This document shows, piece after piece, positions 8,952 through 16,958 of a stretch of 64,000 nucleotides of DNA. The stretch covers positions 62,001-126,000 of the forward strand of contig NZ_UZWD01000009.1 of the NCBI RefSeq assembly GCF_900631955.1, written 5' to 3'. Source of the DNA: Devosia equisanguinis. GTDB taxonomy: Bacteria > Pseudomonadota > Alphaproteobacteria > Rhizobiales > Devosiaceae. How positions within the stretch are numbered: the stretch's first letter is position 1; every line of letters begins with the position of its first letter. A program made the position numbers and the translations under genes. Below the pieces are notes generated by a model. That model saw only the letters and a list, made by a program, of their open reading frames with translations. It had not been told where the DNA came from and did not search any database.

Positions 8952-9814
8952 GCCGCACGCTCCGCCCCGGCTTCGTCCCAGGTGCGGCGGATATAGGCCG
9001 CGCTTTCGGCAAACAGGGTTTCGTAATCGGGGAACAGGGGGCGCCAGACGCGGGTGGCCGCGGCAATCGCGGGCAGGCCAGCGCCAAAGGCCTCCAGCGT
9101 CACCCAGCCATCATAGCCGGAGCGGCGGACCGCTCCGAGGATGGCGGGAAAATCGATATGGCCACGCCCGGGAATGCCGCGATCATTTTCCGACACATGC
9201 ACGATGCCCACATGCGGCGCCACGGTCTCATAGGCCTGGACCTGGTCGCGGTCTTCGATATTGGCGTGGAAGGTGTCGTACATGATCCGGCAGGCCGGGT
9301 GATCAACGCGGCGCGCATAGTCACGACACTGCGTGGTGGTGTTGAGAAAATAGGTCTCGAAACGGTTGAGGTGTTCGAGGCTGAGATAGATGCCATTGGC
9401 CTGTGCCCGCTCGGCAAGAGCGCGGTGAGCCTCGGCGCCAAAGGCGAGCTCGTCCTCGGTCGGACCGGCACCGGAGAAATGGCCGATCGGGGCATGGATG
9501 GGCCCGCCGACGCTCTGCGCCCCGAGGGCGATGGCGCAATCGAGCGCCCAGTCGAGATGGTGGCGGCCCCGTTCACGCGTCTCCGCATCGTTCGAAATCG
9601 GGCTGACATCGGGGCTGGGGATAATGGAGGTCGTGCAACGCTCGAGCCCCATGGCGTCGAGCGCGCGTCCGAGCCAGGCATAGTGATCCGGATCGCCTGA
9701 CAGCACCGGCACTTCCACGCCGTCATAGCCTTCCGCCTTGATCTTTTCGATCATCGGCAGGTGCGCTTCCGTCACCAGATCGGTCAAGCACAGCAGATTG
9801 ATGCCGAGCTTCAT
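8948..9814 (-). CDS. Ketose 3-epimerase-like sugar isomerase (D-tagatose/D-psicose 3-epimerase family TIM barrel)
   Basis: A 288-residue xylose-isomerase-like TIM barrel. The likely metal ligands are Glu147, Asp180, His206 and Glu241. The surrounding blocks LEHLNRFE, YDTFHANIED and HVSENDRGIPGRGHIDF match the D-tagatose/D-allulose 3-epimerase family closely. It is the first gene of a ribose-type ABC operon, so it probably interconverts the imported ketose in the cytoplasm. A GAGGGGGAA ribosome site precedes the ATG. The exact substrate (ketohexose, ketopentose or inositol derivative) is open. Confidence 0.82.
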   Translation of the reverse strand: MKLGINLLCLTDLVTEAHLPMIEKIKAEGYDGVEVPVLSGDPDHYAWLGRALDAMGLERCTTSIIPSPDVSPISNDAETRERGRHHLDWALDCAIALGAQSVGGPIHAPIGHFSGAGPTEDELAFGAEAHRALAERAQANGIYLSLEHLNRFETYFLNTTTQCRDYARRVDHPACRIMYDTFHANIEDRDQVQAYETVAPHVGIVHVSENDRGIPGRGHIDFPAILGAVRRSGYDGWVTLEAFGAGLPAIAAATRVWRPLFPDYETLFAESAAYIRRTWDEAGAERAA

Positions 9815-10089
9815 GCTTCCCCCTCGCGCCTGTCGTCATTGCCAGTGCGTGCAACATCATGGGTCGCATGTCGCTTTGGCAAAAAACGAACGTCGCCTTG
9901 TGCGGCGTTGCGCTCATGTCCTCCAATAGCCATCACCCATGGCGCAGCTTGATCTGCCGCATTTTCGGGCGTCTGGCGGTTCCAAACCCACCTTGCGGTT
10001 GGCTGCGGAACATGTGCATCATGGCGCAAGCAAAATGGCGATGCGTTCGAAAACGCACACTGGTAAAAATTATACGGGGGAGATCAGGC

Positions 10090-11106
10090 ATGAATGCAGA
10101 GGCGAAGGCGCGAGCCCTCTTGCGGCCGGCGGTGTTCACCGAGCCGGGTGCGCTCATGTATGCGGGCAATTGTTCGGATCTGTATGAGGCCTCGCTGGCT
10201 GGCAAGGTGATGCTCAGCGCCTGGACGCGGCGCAAATATCCCGGACGGCCCCTGGGTGATGCACTGCCGCAGGTGCTTTCCGTCGGCGGCTGGGACGCGG
10301 CGCGCATGCAGGACTGGGGCCTCAAGGAGCACTGCAATGAGGGGGTCAAGATCGCCTATATGGCGCGCGGCAGCATGATCCTCAAAATCGACGGCCAGCG
10401 CCACGAGGTCAGCGAAGGCCAGATGTTCGTGGTCCGCCCCTGGCAATTGCACCAGTTCGGCGATCCGCATGTCGGTGCCAGCCAGATCGTTTGGGTGCTG
10501 TTCGACGTCGGCGTGCGCCGCCCGCACGAAAACTGGCTGTGGCCCGACTGGATGGCCTGGTCGGAGCGCGACATCGACCGGCTCACCACGCTGCTGTCGC
10601 GCAACGAGCAGCATGTATTGACGGCCAGCCGCGAGGTCGCGCGCACCTTCCACGACATCGCCCAGATTGTTGCTGGCAACGATGTGGTGGGCAGCGAAAC
10701 CCGGATGCGGCTTTCGATCTCGACACTGTTGTTGCAGTTCATGGAACAGCTGGAAAGCCAGTCGCCCCAGCTCGATGCCGATCTCGCCAGCTCCAAGCGT
10801 ACGGTACAGATATTCCTCGATCGCCTGTCGCATGCCTTGGACGAGGATTGGACACTGGAAAACATGGCGGCTGAATGTAGCCTGTCACGCACCCAGTTTT
10901 CCCAGCATTGCCAGGCGATCACCAATATGACGCCGGTGCGCTATCTGCAGATGATCCGCCTCGAAGCGGCCAAGCGCTGGCTGAGCGAACGCGCCAATGT
11001 CTCGGTGACCGAAATTGCTTTGGAGGCGGGCTTCACGTCCAGCCAGTATTTCGCCACCTGCTACAAGCGCCGCTTCGGCCTGACGCCGCAGGAGAGCCGG
11101 CGCTGA
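10090..11106 (+). CDS. AraC-family transcriptional regulator with N-terminal cupin-like sensor
   Basis: A 338-residue regulator divergent from the epimerase/ABC operon across a 275-nt region. Residues about 75-135 form the AraC-type sugar-binding cupin. Residues about 240-338 carry two helix-turn-helix motifs, ending in the conserved AGFTSSQYFATCYKRRFG block. The ATG at 10090 follows GGGGGAGA; the longer upstream reading has no ribosome site. It most likely activates the ribose-type operon in response to its sugar. That role is inferred from position. Confidence 0.88.
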   Translation: MNAEAKARALLRPAVFTEPGALMYAGNCSDLYEASLAGKVMLSAWTRRKYPGRPLGDALPQVLSVGGWDAARMQDWGLKEHCNEGVKIAYMARGSMILKIDGQRHEVSEGQMFVVRPWQLHQFGDPHVGASQIVWVLFDVGVRRPHENWLWPDWMAWSERDIDRLTTLLSRNEQHVLTASREVARTFHDIAQIVAGNDVVGSETRMRLSISTLLLQFMEQLESQSPQLDADLASSKRTVQIFLDRLSHALDEDWTLENMAAECSLSRTQFSQHCQAITNMTPVRYLQMIRLEAAKRWLSERANVSVTEIALEAGFTSSQYFATCYKRRFGLTPQESRR

Positions 11107-11109
11107 AAT

Positions 11110-11147
11110 CATCGCCCGCCTGACGCCAAGGCACCAGGCGGGCGATG
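11110..11147. terminator. Bidirectional terminator-like hairpin between convergent genes
   Basis: A perfect 13-bp inverted repeat, CATCGCCCGCCTG (11110-11122) and CAGGCGGGCGATG (11135-11147), with a 12-nt loop. It lies between the araC-type gene and the convergent ABC ATPase remnant. The T-run is weak. Confidence 0.7.
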
Positions 11148-11154
11148 GCGTTTG

Positions 11155-11903
11155 CTAGGCCAGAGCCAGGATCAGGCATTCATGGCCGGGCAGGGTGGCC
11201 ACTTCGCCGGTGCGGAACGCTGCCCCGACCAGGGCCTCACCCGCGGGCAGATTGGCAACGCTGCGTGCCTCGTGCGAGAGATTGAGCACCACGATGCGGC
11301 TGGCCATGGTCATGGCCTCCACCTGATCATGGGTGACATAAACCATGGTGGCGCCGAGCTGGGCATGCAGAGTGGAGAGCTCCACCCGCATCTGCGTGCG
11401 CAGCGCCGCATCGAGATTGGAAAGCGGTTCGTCGAAGAGAAATACTTCCGGCGAGCGGGTGATGGCCCGACCGATGGCAACGCGCTGGCGCTGGCCGCCG
11501 GAAAGCTGCTTTGGCAGCTTGTCGAGCTGATCGGTCAGCCGCAGGATTTTGGCGGCGCGCTGCACGCCGGCCTCGATCTCCGCCTTCGGACGGCGTGCCA
11601 TGCGCAGGCCAAAGCCCATATTTTCGGCGACCGTCATATGCGGATAGAGCGCATAGGGCTGGAAATCATTGCAATGCCACGGTCACCCGGGTCGGCGTGG
11701 GTCACGTCCCGGCCATTGATGATCATCTGTCCGCCGTCGATCGACTCGAGACCGGCGATGGATTTGAGGAGGGTGGACTTGCCGCAACCGGAGGGCCCGA
11801 CCATGACGATAAACTCGCCGGGTTCCACGGTCAGGTTGATGCCGCGCAAAGCATGGTAGGCGCCATAGCGCTTTTCTATGTTGCGGAGTTCGAGACTGGA
11901 CAT
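11155..11903 (-). pseudogene. Maltose/sn-glycerol-3-phosphate-type ABC ATPase, frameshifted and shortened
   Basis: An N-terminal part (start 11903, Walker A GPSGCGKST) reads normally up to GIAM, then goes out of frame near 11664-11672, where VFQ-YALYPHM is expected. The sequence fits loss of one base in a T-run. The second part (11637-11155) continues with [30 protein letters not shown] and [11 protein letters not shown]. It then lacks most of the C-terminal TOBE domain (about 250 codons in all against about 350). Either a sequencing error plus a short C-terminus or real decay is possible; the truncated neighbour supports decay. Confidence 0.8.
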
Positions 11904-11922
11904 GATTGCTCGCTTTCTCGCC

Positions 11923-12777
11923 TTAGCCCTTCACCGCGCCCATGGTGAGGCCGGCGATGAAGTGACGTTGCATGAGGAAGAACATGATGACCGGCGGTAC
12001 CGCGACGATCACCGTGGCTGCCGAAATGGTGTTCCAGGCGGACACATACTGCCCGCGCAGATTGGCCAGGTCCGCCGTCACCGGCTTGACGCTGTCGCTG
12101 ATGGTCAGCACCACCGCCCAGAAATAGTCGTTCCAGATGAAGGTGAAGAGCAGGATGGCCAGCGCCGCCAGTGCGGGCCGGACCAGGGGCACCACCACAT
12201 GCATCAGGATCTGTGCCGGTGAGGCGCCTTCCGCACGTGCCGCATCAAAGAGTTCCTTGGGCCGCGCCGCGATGAAGTTGCGCATGAACAGGGTGGCGAA
12301 CCCGGTCTGAAACGCGGTGTGGAAGATGATCAGCGCCCAGGTGGTGTCGTAGAGCCCCAGCTTCACCATCAGGTCGCGCACCGGGATCATCATGATCTGC
12401 GCCGGCAGGAAGTTACCGCCGATGAAGATGGCGAAAAGCACCATGCTGCCGCGGAAGGTGAATTTCGACAGCACAAACCCGGCAAGGGTCGAGAGCGCCA
12501 GCACGAATACCACGGATGGTACGGTGATCAGCAGGGAGTTGACGAAGAACCGCGCCATCGGTGTCTGGGTGAACACGCCGACATAATTGTCGACGAGGCC
12601 GAATGCCGTGGGCCAACCCCACAGATTGCCGGTGGCGATATCGCTGGCGGCACGCACCGAGGTCAGCATGATGGCAAACAGGGGCGCCAGCCAAAGCAGC
12701 AGGATGGCAACCACCAGCGTCATATAGGCGGCGCGCAGGCCACGTGCGGTCTTGGGAATGGGACGTGGATACATCAT
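11923..12777 (-). CDS. Carbohydrate ABC transporter permease (MalG/UgpE family)
   Basis: A 284-residue permease with six hydrophobic helices and the EAA loop EGASPAQILMHVVVPLVRPAL near residues 185-205. The start at 12777 overlaps the stop of the upstream permease by ATGA. It looks intact, but its partners are a truncated permease and a broken ATPase and no binding-protein gene is adjacent, so the transporter is probably non-functional or assembled with distant subunits. Confidence 0.88.
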   Translation of the reverse strand: MMYPRPIPKTARGLRAAYMTLVVAILLLWLAPLFAIMLTSVRAASDIATGNLWGWPTAFGLVDNYVGVFTQTPMARFFVNSLLITVPSVVFVLALSTLAGFVLSKFTFRGSMVLFAIFIGGNFLPAQIMMIPVRDLMVKLGLYDTTWALIIFHTAFQTGFATLFMRNFIAARPKELFDAARAEGASPAQILMHVVVPLVRPALAALAILLFTFIWNDYFWAVVLTISDSVKPVTADLANLRGQYVSAWNTISAATVIVAVPPVIMFFLMQRHFIAGLTMGAVKG

Positions 12778-13415
12778 GCGCTCCGATCTTCGGCCTGCAT
12801 GATCCGGCCCAGATACCACAGGATGAACACCAGCATGATGGCGAACAGAACCGTGGCGATGGCCGCGCCATAACCGAAGCGATAGGAAAAGATGGATTGC
12901 TCGTACATCTGATAGGCGAGCACCTGCGAGGAGCCGAACGGGCCGCCCTGGGTCATCACTGACACCATGTCGAACGATCGCAAGGCGCCAATGGCCGTGA
13001 TGGCGATGGCGATGAAGGTTACCTGGGTGAGCTGCGGCAAGACGACATGGCGCAGCATGTCCCAGCCCTTGGCACCATCGACGCGACCAGCACCGATGAG
13101 ATCATCGGACAGGCTGTTGAGGCCGGCCAGATAGAGCACCATGCAGAAGGCGATCTGCGGCCAGAGCGCAGCGAAAACCACCGCAAAGGTGACGAGGTTT
13201 TCGTCTGAAAGCAAAGCTGGTGCCGTGGCGCCGAACGCCTTGAAGACGATTGCCAGGAGACCGAGCTCGGGGGTGTAGACCCAGGTCAACACAACGCCGA
13301 CCGCCACCGAGGCCAGTACCAGGGGGACGAAGAACAGCGACTTGACGATGCGCATGCCTCGGATCTGCTGGTTCACCAGCAAGGCGATTGCCAGCCCGGC
13401 AGGCGGCGCCAGCAT
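12774..13415 (-). CDS. Carbohydrate ABC transporter permease (MalF/UgpA family), N-terminally truncated
   Basis: A 213-residue permease fragment. It has the EAA-type loop (DGAKGWDMLRHVVLPQL) and the C-terminal helices, but it lacks the first transmembrane helix and periplasmic loop, about 80-90 residues. Permease-like coding continues upstream in frame to about 13460 without any start codon, then meets a stop inside the start of the ROK gene. This looks like a deletion or rearrangement breakpoint that also removed the expected binding-protein gene. Confidence 0.75.
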   Translation of the reverse strand: MLAPPAGLAIALLVNQQIRGMRIVKSLFFVPLVLASVAVGVVLTWVYTPELGLLAIVFKAFGATAPALLSDENLVTFAVVFAALWPQIAFCMVLYLAGLNSLSDDLIGAGRVDGAKGWDMLRHVVLPQLTQVTFIAIAITAIGALRSFDMVSVMTQGGPFGSSQVLAYQMYEQSIFSYRFGYGAAIATVLFAIMLVFILWYLGRIMQAEDRSA

Positions 13416-13467
13416 GAAGACGATCAGCCAGATGACATTTACAAAACTAATAAACGAGGCTTTGGCG

Positions 13468-14634
13468 ATGAAGATTGATCAGGGGACCGCCCGCGCCTTG
13501 AACCGGCGCCTGATCCTGAACCTGCTGCGGGAGCGCGGGGCTCTCAGTCGCGCCGAAATCGCTGCGGCGGTAGGGTTGAGCGGAGCGACCGTGACCTTCG
13601 CGGTGGGCGATCTCATCGAAGAGGGCCTGCTGGTCGAAGGGCCACCCAGCAAGGGCGCCACCGGTCGCCGACCGATTCCGGTCGAGATCAACTATTCCGG
13701 CCTGCTTGCGGTGGGCCTCAAGGTCATGGTCGGTAGCGTGGAATGCGTCCTGACCGACCTCTCGACCACCCCGCTTCTGACCCGGACCTTTTCTCTTCCC
13801 GACCAGGCGCCGGAGACGGTTGCGGATATCTGTGCCCGGGCTGTGCAGGCCCTGCTCGCCGAAGGCGGTTCTGAAGCATCGCGGTTGATCGGCATCGGCA
13901 TCGCGGTGCCGGGGTCGGTGCAGGATGGGATCTGTCGGGAAAGCCATCGCTTTGGCTGGCGCAATGTCCCCATTGCCAGCATGCTTGCGGAGCGCGTGCA
14001 TGTGCCCGTCTGGGCGGAGGATGACACCAACGCCTTTGCCCTGGCGCAGCAATTGTTTCGCCTTGGACTTCATCACAAGACGGTCGGCGCTCTGGCGATC
14101 GTGGCCGGCATCGGTTGCGCGGTAATCATCGAAGGGGCGGTGCATCATGGCTTCACCGGTTCCGCAGGCAAGATTGGCCATACCAATCACGATCCATCTG
14201 GCCTCACATGTGAGTGCGGCCGTCGGGGCTGTCTGCAGGCCCATTTTGCCGAGCCGGCCATAGTTGCGCGCTGGCAGAAGGCCTCCGGCCAGTCACCTGG
14301 CGTGACGCGGTTCGACATGGTTGCAGCGGCTCAGGCCGGCGACACTCTGGCCAAGGACATTTTGGCCGAGGCGGGTCGCGGCATTGGTCGTGTGCTCGCT
14401 GTCTATTGCCATGTGATCGATCCGGAAATCATCGTGGTCGGTGGCGAGGCCGTGGCCTTCGGAGACTTCCTGTTCGACCCGATGCGCCAAGCGCTGGCCG
14501 AAGGCATGCTGTGGACGCCGCCGCCGATCATGCCGGACTGGGTCGACAATTCCTGGGCGCAGGGCGCCGCGGCTCTGGCTACCAGGCAGATTTTTGACTT
14601 CGCGGCGCAGGACGGCGCCACCAAGCTGGAGTGA
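13468..14634 (+). CDS. ROK-family transcriptional repressor
   Basis: A 388-residue protein. Residues about 10-70 form a winged helix (LSRAEIAAAVGLSGATVT). The rest is a ROK sugar-kinase-like fold with DDTNAFALA and the zinc motif CECGRRGCLQA. NagC/XylR-type regulators sense sugars this way. The start at 13468 is preceded by GAGG at 8 nt spacing; longer readings run into the divergent permease remnant. It lies head-to-head with that remnant, so it probably once controlled the decayed transporter. Confidence 0.88.
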   Translation: MKIDQGTARALNRRLILNLLRERGALSRAEIAAAVGLSGATVTFAVGDLIEEGLLVEGPPSKGATGRRPIPVEINYSGLLAVGLKVMVGSVECVLTDLSTTPLLTRTFSLPDQAPETVADICARAVQALLAEGGSEASRLIGIGIAVPGSVQDGICRESHRFGWRNVPIASMLAERVHVPVWAEDDTNAFALAQQLFRLGLHHKTVGALAIVAGIGCAVIIEGAVHHGFTGSAGKIGHTNHDPSGLTCECGRRGCLQAHFAEPAIVARWQKASGQSPGVTRFDMVAAAQAGDTLAKDILAEAGRGIGRVLAVYCHVIDPEIIVVGGEAVAFGDFLFDPMRQALAEGMLWTPPPIMPDWVDNSWAQGAAALATRQIFDFAAQDGATKLE

Positions 14635-14710
14635 GCGGCAAAGAATATAGATGCGCACCCATATTTAGAGGTGGCGAGCCCGCAGCGCCCGCCAATACTG
14701 GATAGGTCTG

Positions 14711-14737
14711 GGCGTCAGCCGTGATGCGGCTGACGCC
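14711..14737. terminator. Hairpin between convergent ROK and MFS genes
   Basis: An 11-bp perfect stem, GGCGTCAGCCG (14711-14721) and CGGCTGACGCC (14727-14737), with a TGATG loop. It lies between two convergent genes and could terminate transcription from both sides. Confidence 0.65.
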
Positions 14738-14753
14738 TTCGCTTGCCCACCAA

Positions 14754-16262
14754 TCACGCCGGTTTGCGATAGCTCGCCAAAAGGAAATAGACGGCGATCG
14801 CAAGCACGGCAATCACGCTCGCTGCAACGCTCAGTAAGGTGACGTGAGCGGCGCTGAAGGCCGCCTTCCCTGCAGCAATCAGGGCCGCCGCCTGTTCGGC
14901 AGGGAGTTGGCTCGCCACCAGATAGGTATCGCCGATCGAGCGGCTCGCCTGTTGCGCCAAGTGCTGCGTCAGGTCCGGTGGCACCTGCAATGCCTGGCTG
15001 AAGACGCTCGCCATGAACACGCCGAAAAGCGTGATGCCGAGGCCGGTGCCAAGTTCGTAGCCCGTGCCTTCCAGCGCCCCTGCGGCACTGCCCTTTTCGG
15101 GCTCAACCGAGCCCATAATGGCAATGGACGACGCGGTCAGGCCGATGCTGAGCGTTAGGCCGACAACAGCCAGAGCGAGCGGAACCAACAGGCCTGGGTC
15201 ATGAAAATCCGCCCTGCCGAGAAATGCCAGCGCCGCTGCCCCAACCAACAGCGAAGCGGTGGCCACCAGGCGCAGGCCGAACATGTTGGAGAGGAAGCCC
15301 GCGATCGGCCCCCCGATACCCGCGGCGACCATGATCGGGATCATGAACAGGCCGGCATCGAGCGGCGTCTTGCCGATGACATATTGCAGTTCCTGAGCCA
15401 GGGTCAGTTCCACACCGGCAAGGGCGCCGGTGGCCACCAGGGCCATGACCATGCCGGCGACGATTGCCGGATGGGAGAACAGGGAGAGATCGAGCATCGG
15501 ATTGTCCGAACGAAGCTGCTTTCTGGCGAAGAGCCAGAGCATGGCCAGGCCGAACGCCACGATCGGCAGCAGGATGACCATAGGCTGGCTACCGCTAAAA
15601 CCTGCTTTCACGGCATAGACGAGCGAGATCATTCCGGCGATGAGCAGCAGAGCCTGGCCAAGCGCCCACTTCCCGCTCGATGTCGGCTCATGGCGCGACA
15701 GCAGCATGTAGCATGTGGGGGCGACCAGCAGCATGACCGGGACATTGATGAGGAAGACCGAGCCCCACCAGAAGTGCTCGAGGAGGCCGCCACCGACCAA
15801 CGGGCCTACGGCGGCTCCTGCCGAGCCGACCGTGCCCCACATGCCCAATGCGATTGCGCGCTCGCTATCATCCTCGAAGGTGCGCCTGATGGTCCCCAGT
15901 ACACAGGGCACGATCATGGAGCCGCCGAGCGCCAGCAGCACACGCGCCGCGATCAGCATCGAAGCGCTTTGTGAAAATGCAGCGATAACCGAGGCCGTGC
16001 CAAAGATGGTGAGACCGGTCAGCAACACCTTGCGGTTGCCGATCCGATCGGCGAGCGTTCCCATCGGAACCAGCAGGCCCGCCATCAGCAGCGGATAAAT
16101 GTCGATGATCCAGAGCACTTCCGTGCTGGATGCGCCCAATGACTGTGTCAGAGTGGGCACGGCAACATGAAGGACGGTCATATCGATGACGACCGGAAGA
16201 AACGCCAACATGACAGCGATGAGGACCAGCCAGCGCTTGGGGTCGCGGTAATGGGCAGACAT
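14754..16262 (-). CDS. MFS drug exporter, DHA2 family with 14 helices (SmvA/QacA-like)
   Basis: A 502-residue inner-membrane proton-coupled exporter. Features are the DHA2 N-terminus (PVVIDMTVLHVAVPTL), motif A GTLADRIGNRKVLL and motif C-type GPLVGGGLLEHFWW. The length and about 14 hydrophobic segments fit the SmvA/QacA group that exports quaternary ammonium compounds and dyes. A TetR gene is divergent, separated by a short operator region, so export is probably inducer-controlled. The start at 16262 is chosen over an upstream frame running into the promoter. Confidence 0.88.
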   Translation of the reverse strand: MSAHYRDPKRWLVLIAVMLAFLPVVIDMTVLHVAVPTLTQSLGASSTEVLWIIDIYPLLMAGLLVPMGTLADRIGNRKVLLTGLTIFGTASVIAAFSQSASMLIAARVLLALGGSMIVPCVLGTIRRTFEDDSERAIALGMWGTVGSAGAAVGPLVGGGLLEHFWWGSVFLINVPVMLLVAPTCYMLLSRHEPTSSGKWALGQALLLIAGMISLVYAVKAGFSGSQPMVILLPIVAFGLAMLWLFARKQLRSDNPMLDLSLFSHPAIVAGMVMALVATGALAGVELTLAQELQYVIGKTPLDAGLFMIPIMVAAGIGGPIAGFLSNMFGLRLVATASLLVGAAALAFLGRADFHDPGLLVPLALAVVGLTLSIGLTASSIAIMGSVEPEKGSAAGALEGTGYELGTGLGITLFGVFMASVFSQALQVPPDLTQHLAQQASRSIGDTYLVASQLPAEQAAALIAAGKAAFSAAHVTLLSVAASVIAVLAIAVYFLLASYRKPA

Positions 16263-16293
16263 TGAATCACCAGATTGAAAAAACCAGAGCGCT

Positions 16294-16315
16294 CCATATA
16301 AATACATACGTATGG
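16294..16315. promoter_or_regulatory. Palindromic candidate TetR operator
   Basis: The 93-nt divergent region between the MFS and TetR genes contains CATACGTATG (16305-16314), a perfect palindrome, enclosed by CCATA (16294-16298) and TATGG (16311-16315). It is a plausible site for the adjacent TetR. Confidence 0.5.
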
Positions 16316-16355
16316 AATGCAATCGTGCCGAACGACGCTCTCAAGGGAAAAATGC

Positions 16356-16922
16356 ATGGGCAGAAAACCGACAATCAGCCGGGACGGCCTGCTGACTATT
16401 GCCGAGGAAATCGTCAATGCGGACGGGCCTCAAACACTGACGATCGACGCTCTGGCCAAGGCAGCGGGCATCTCCAAGGGTGGGGTTCAGTACGCCTTCG
16501 CCTCGAAGGATGATCTGATCCGGGCGCTTGTCGATCGGTGGACCACGCAATTTGACGCACTGATTCCAGACGTTCAGACGGTCGGGCCGATCGGGTTCGT
16601 ACGCGCCTACATTGCCGCAATGCGCTCTTCGCAGGCTGTCATTGGCGCAAAGATGGCGGGCCTGATGATCGCTTACATGCAGAACCCCAAGAACCGCTTG
16701 TCCACGGTGCAATGGTACAGTGCGATCCTCGAAAAGATGGGGGACACGCAGGAGGCCCGAACCGCCAAGGCGGCTTTCCTCGCGGTCGAGGGCCTCTTTG
16801 CCTTGCGCATCTGGGGCGTCGAAAGCAATCTGGACTGGCAGTCTCAGCTGGATGACATCGAAGCCATTTTCCTGGACCACACGTTCGGCAAGGACCAGCA
16901 ATCGCCCCAGCCAGATCGATGA
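16356..16922 (+). CDS. TetR-family transcriptional regulator
   Basis: A 188-residue protein. The helix-turn-helix is at residues about 10-55 (LTIDALAKAAGISKGGVQYAFASKDDL). The rest is a helical ligand-binding domain resembling TetR_C_37-like regulators of efflux genes. AGGGA precedes the ATG at 16356. It is divergent from the DHA2 exporter and most likely represses it and itself. Confidence 0.87.
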   Translation: MGRKPTISRDGLLTIAEEIVNADGPQTLTIDALAKAAGISKGGVQYAFASKDDLIRALVDRWTTQFDALIPDVQTVGPIGFVRAYIAAMRSSQAVIGAKMAGLMIAYMQNPKNRLSTVQWYSAILEKMGDTQEARTAKAAFLAVEGLFALRIWGVESNLDWQSQLDDIEAIFLDHTFGKDQQSPQPDR

Positions 16923-16923
16923 T

Positions 16924-16950
16924 CGGCGGGGAATACGATCGTCCCCGCCG
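16924..16950. terminator. Terminator-like hairpin between TetR and RND genes
   Basis: CGGCGGGGA (16924-16932) and TCCCCGCCG (16942-16950) form a 9-bp stem with a 9-nt loop between convergent genes. No long T-run follows. Confidence 0.6.
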
Positions 16951-16958
16951 TGTCGCCT

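Noticed and set aside
7452-8996. Plus-strand open frame of 514 codons
   Set aside because: It mirrors the double-domain ABC ATPase exactly and has no recognisable motif.
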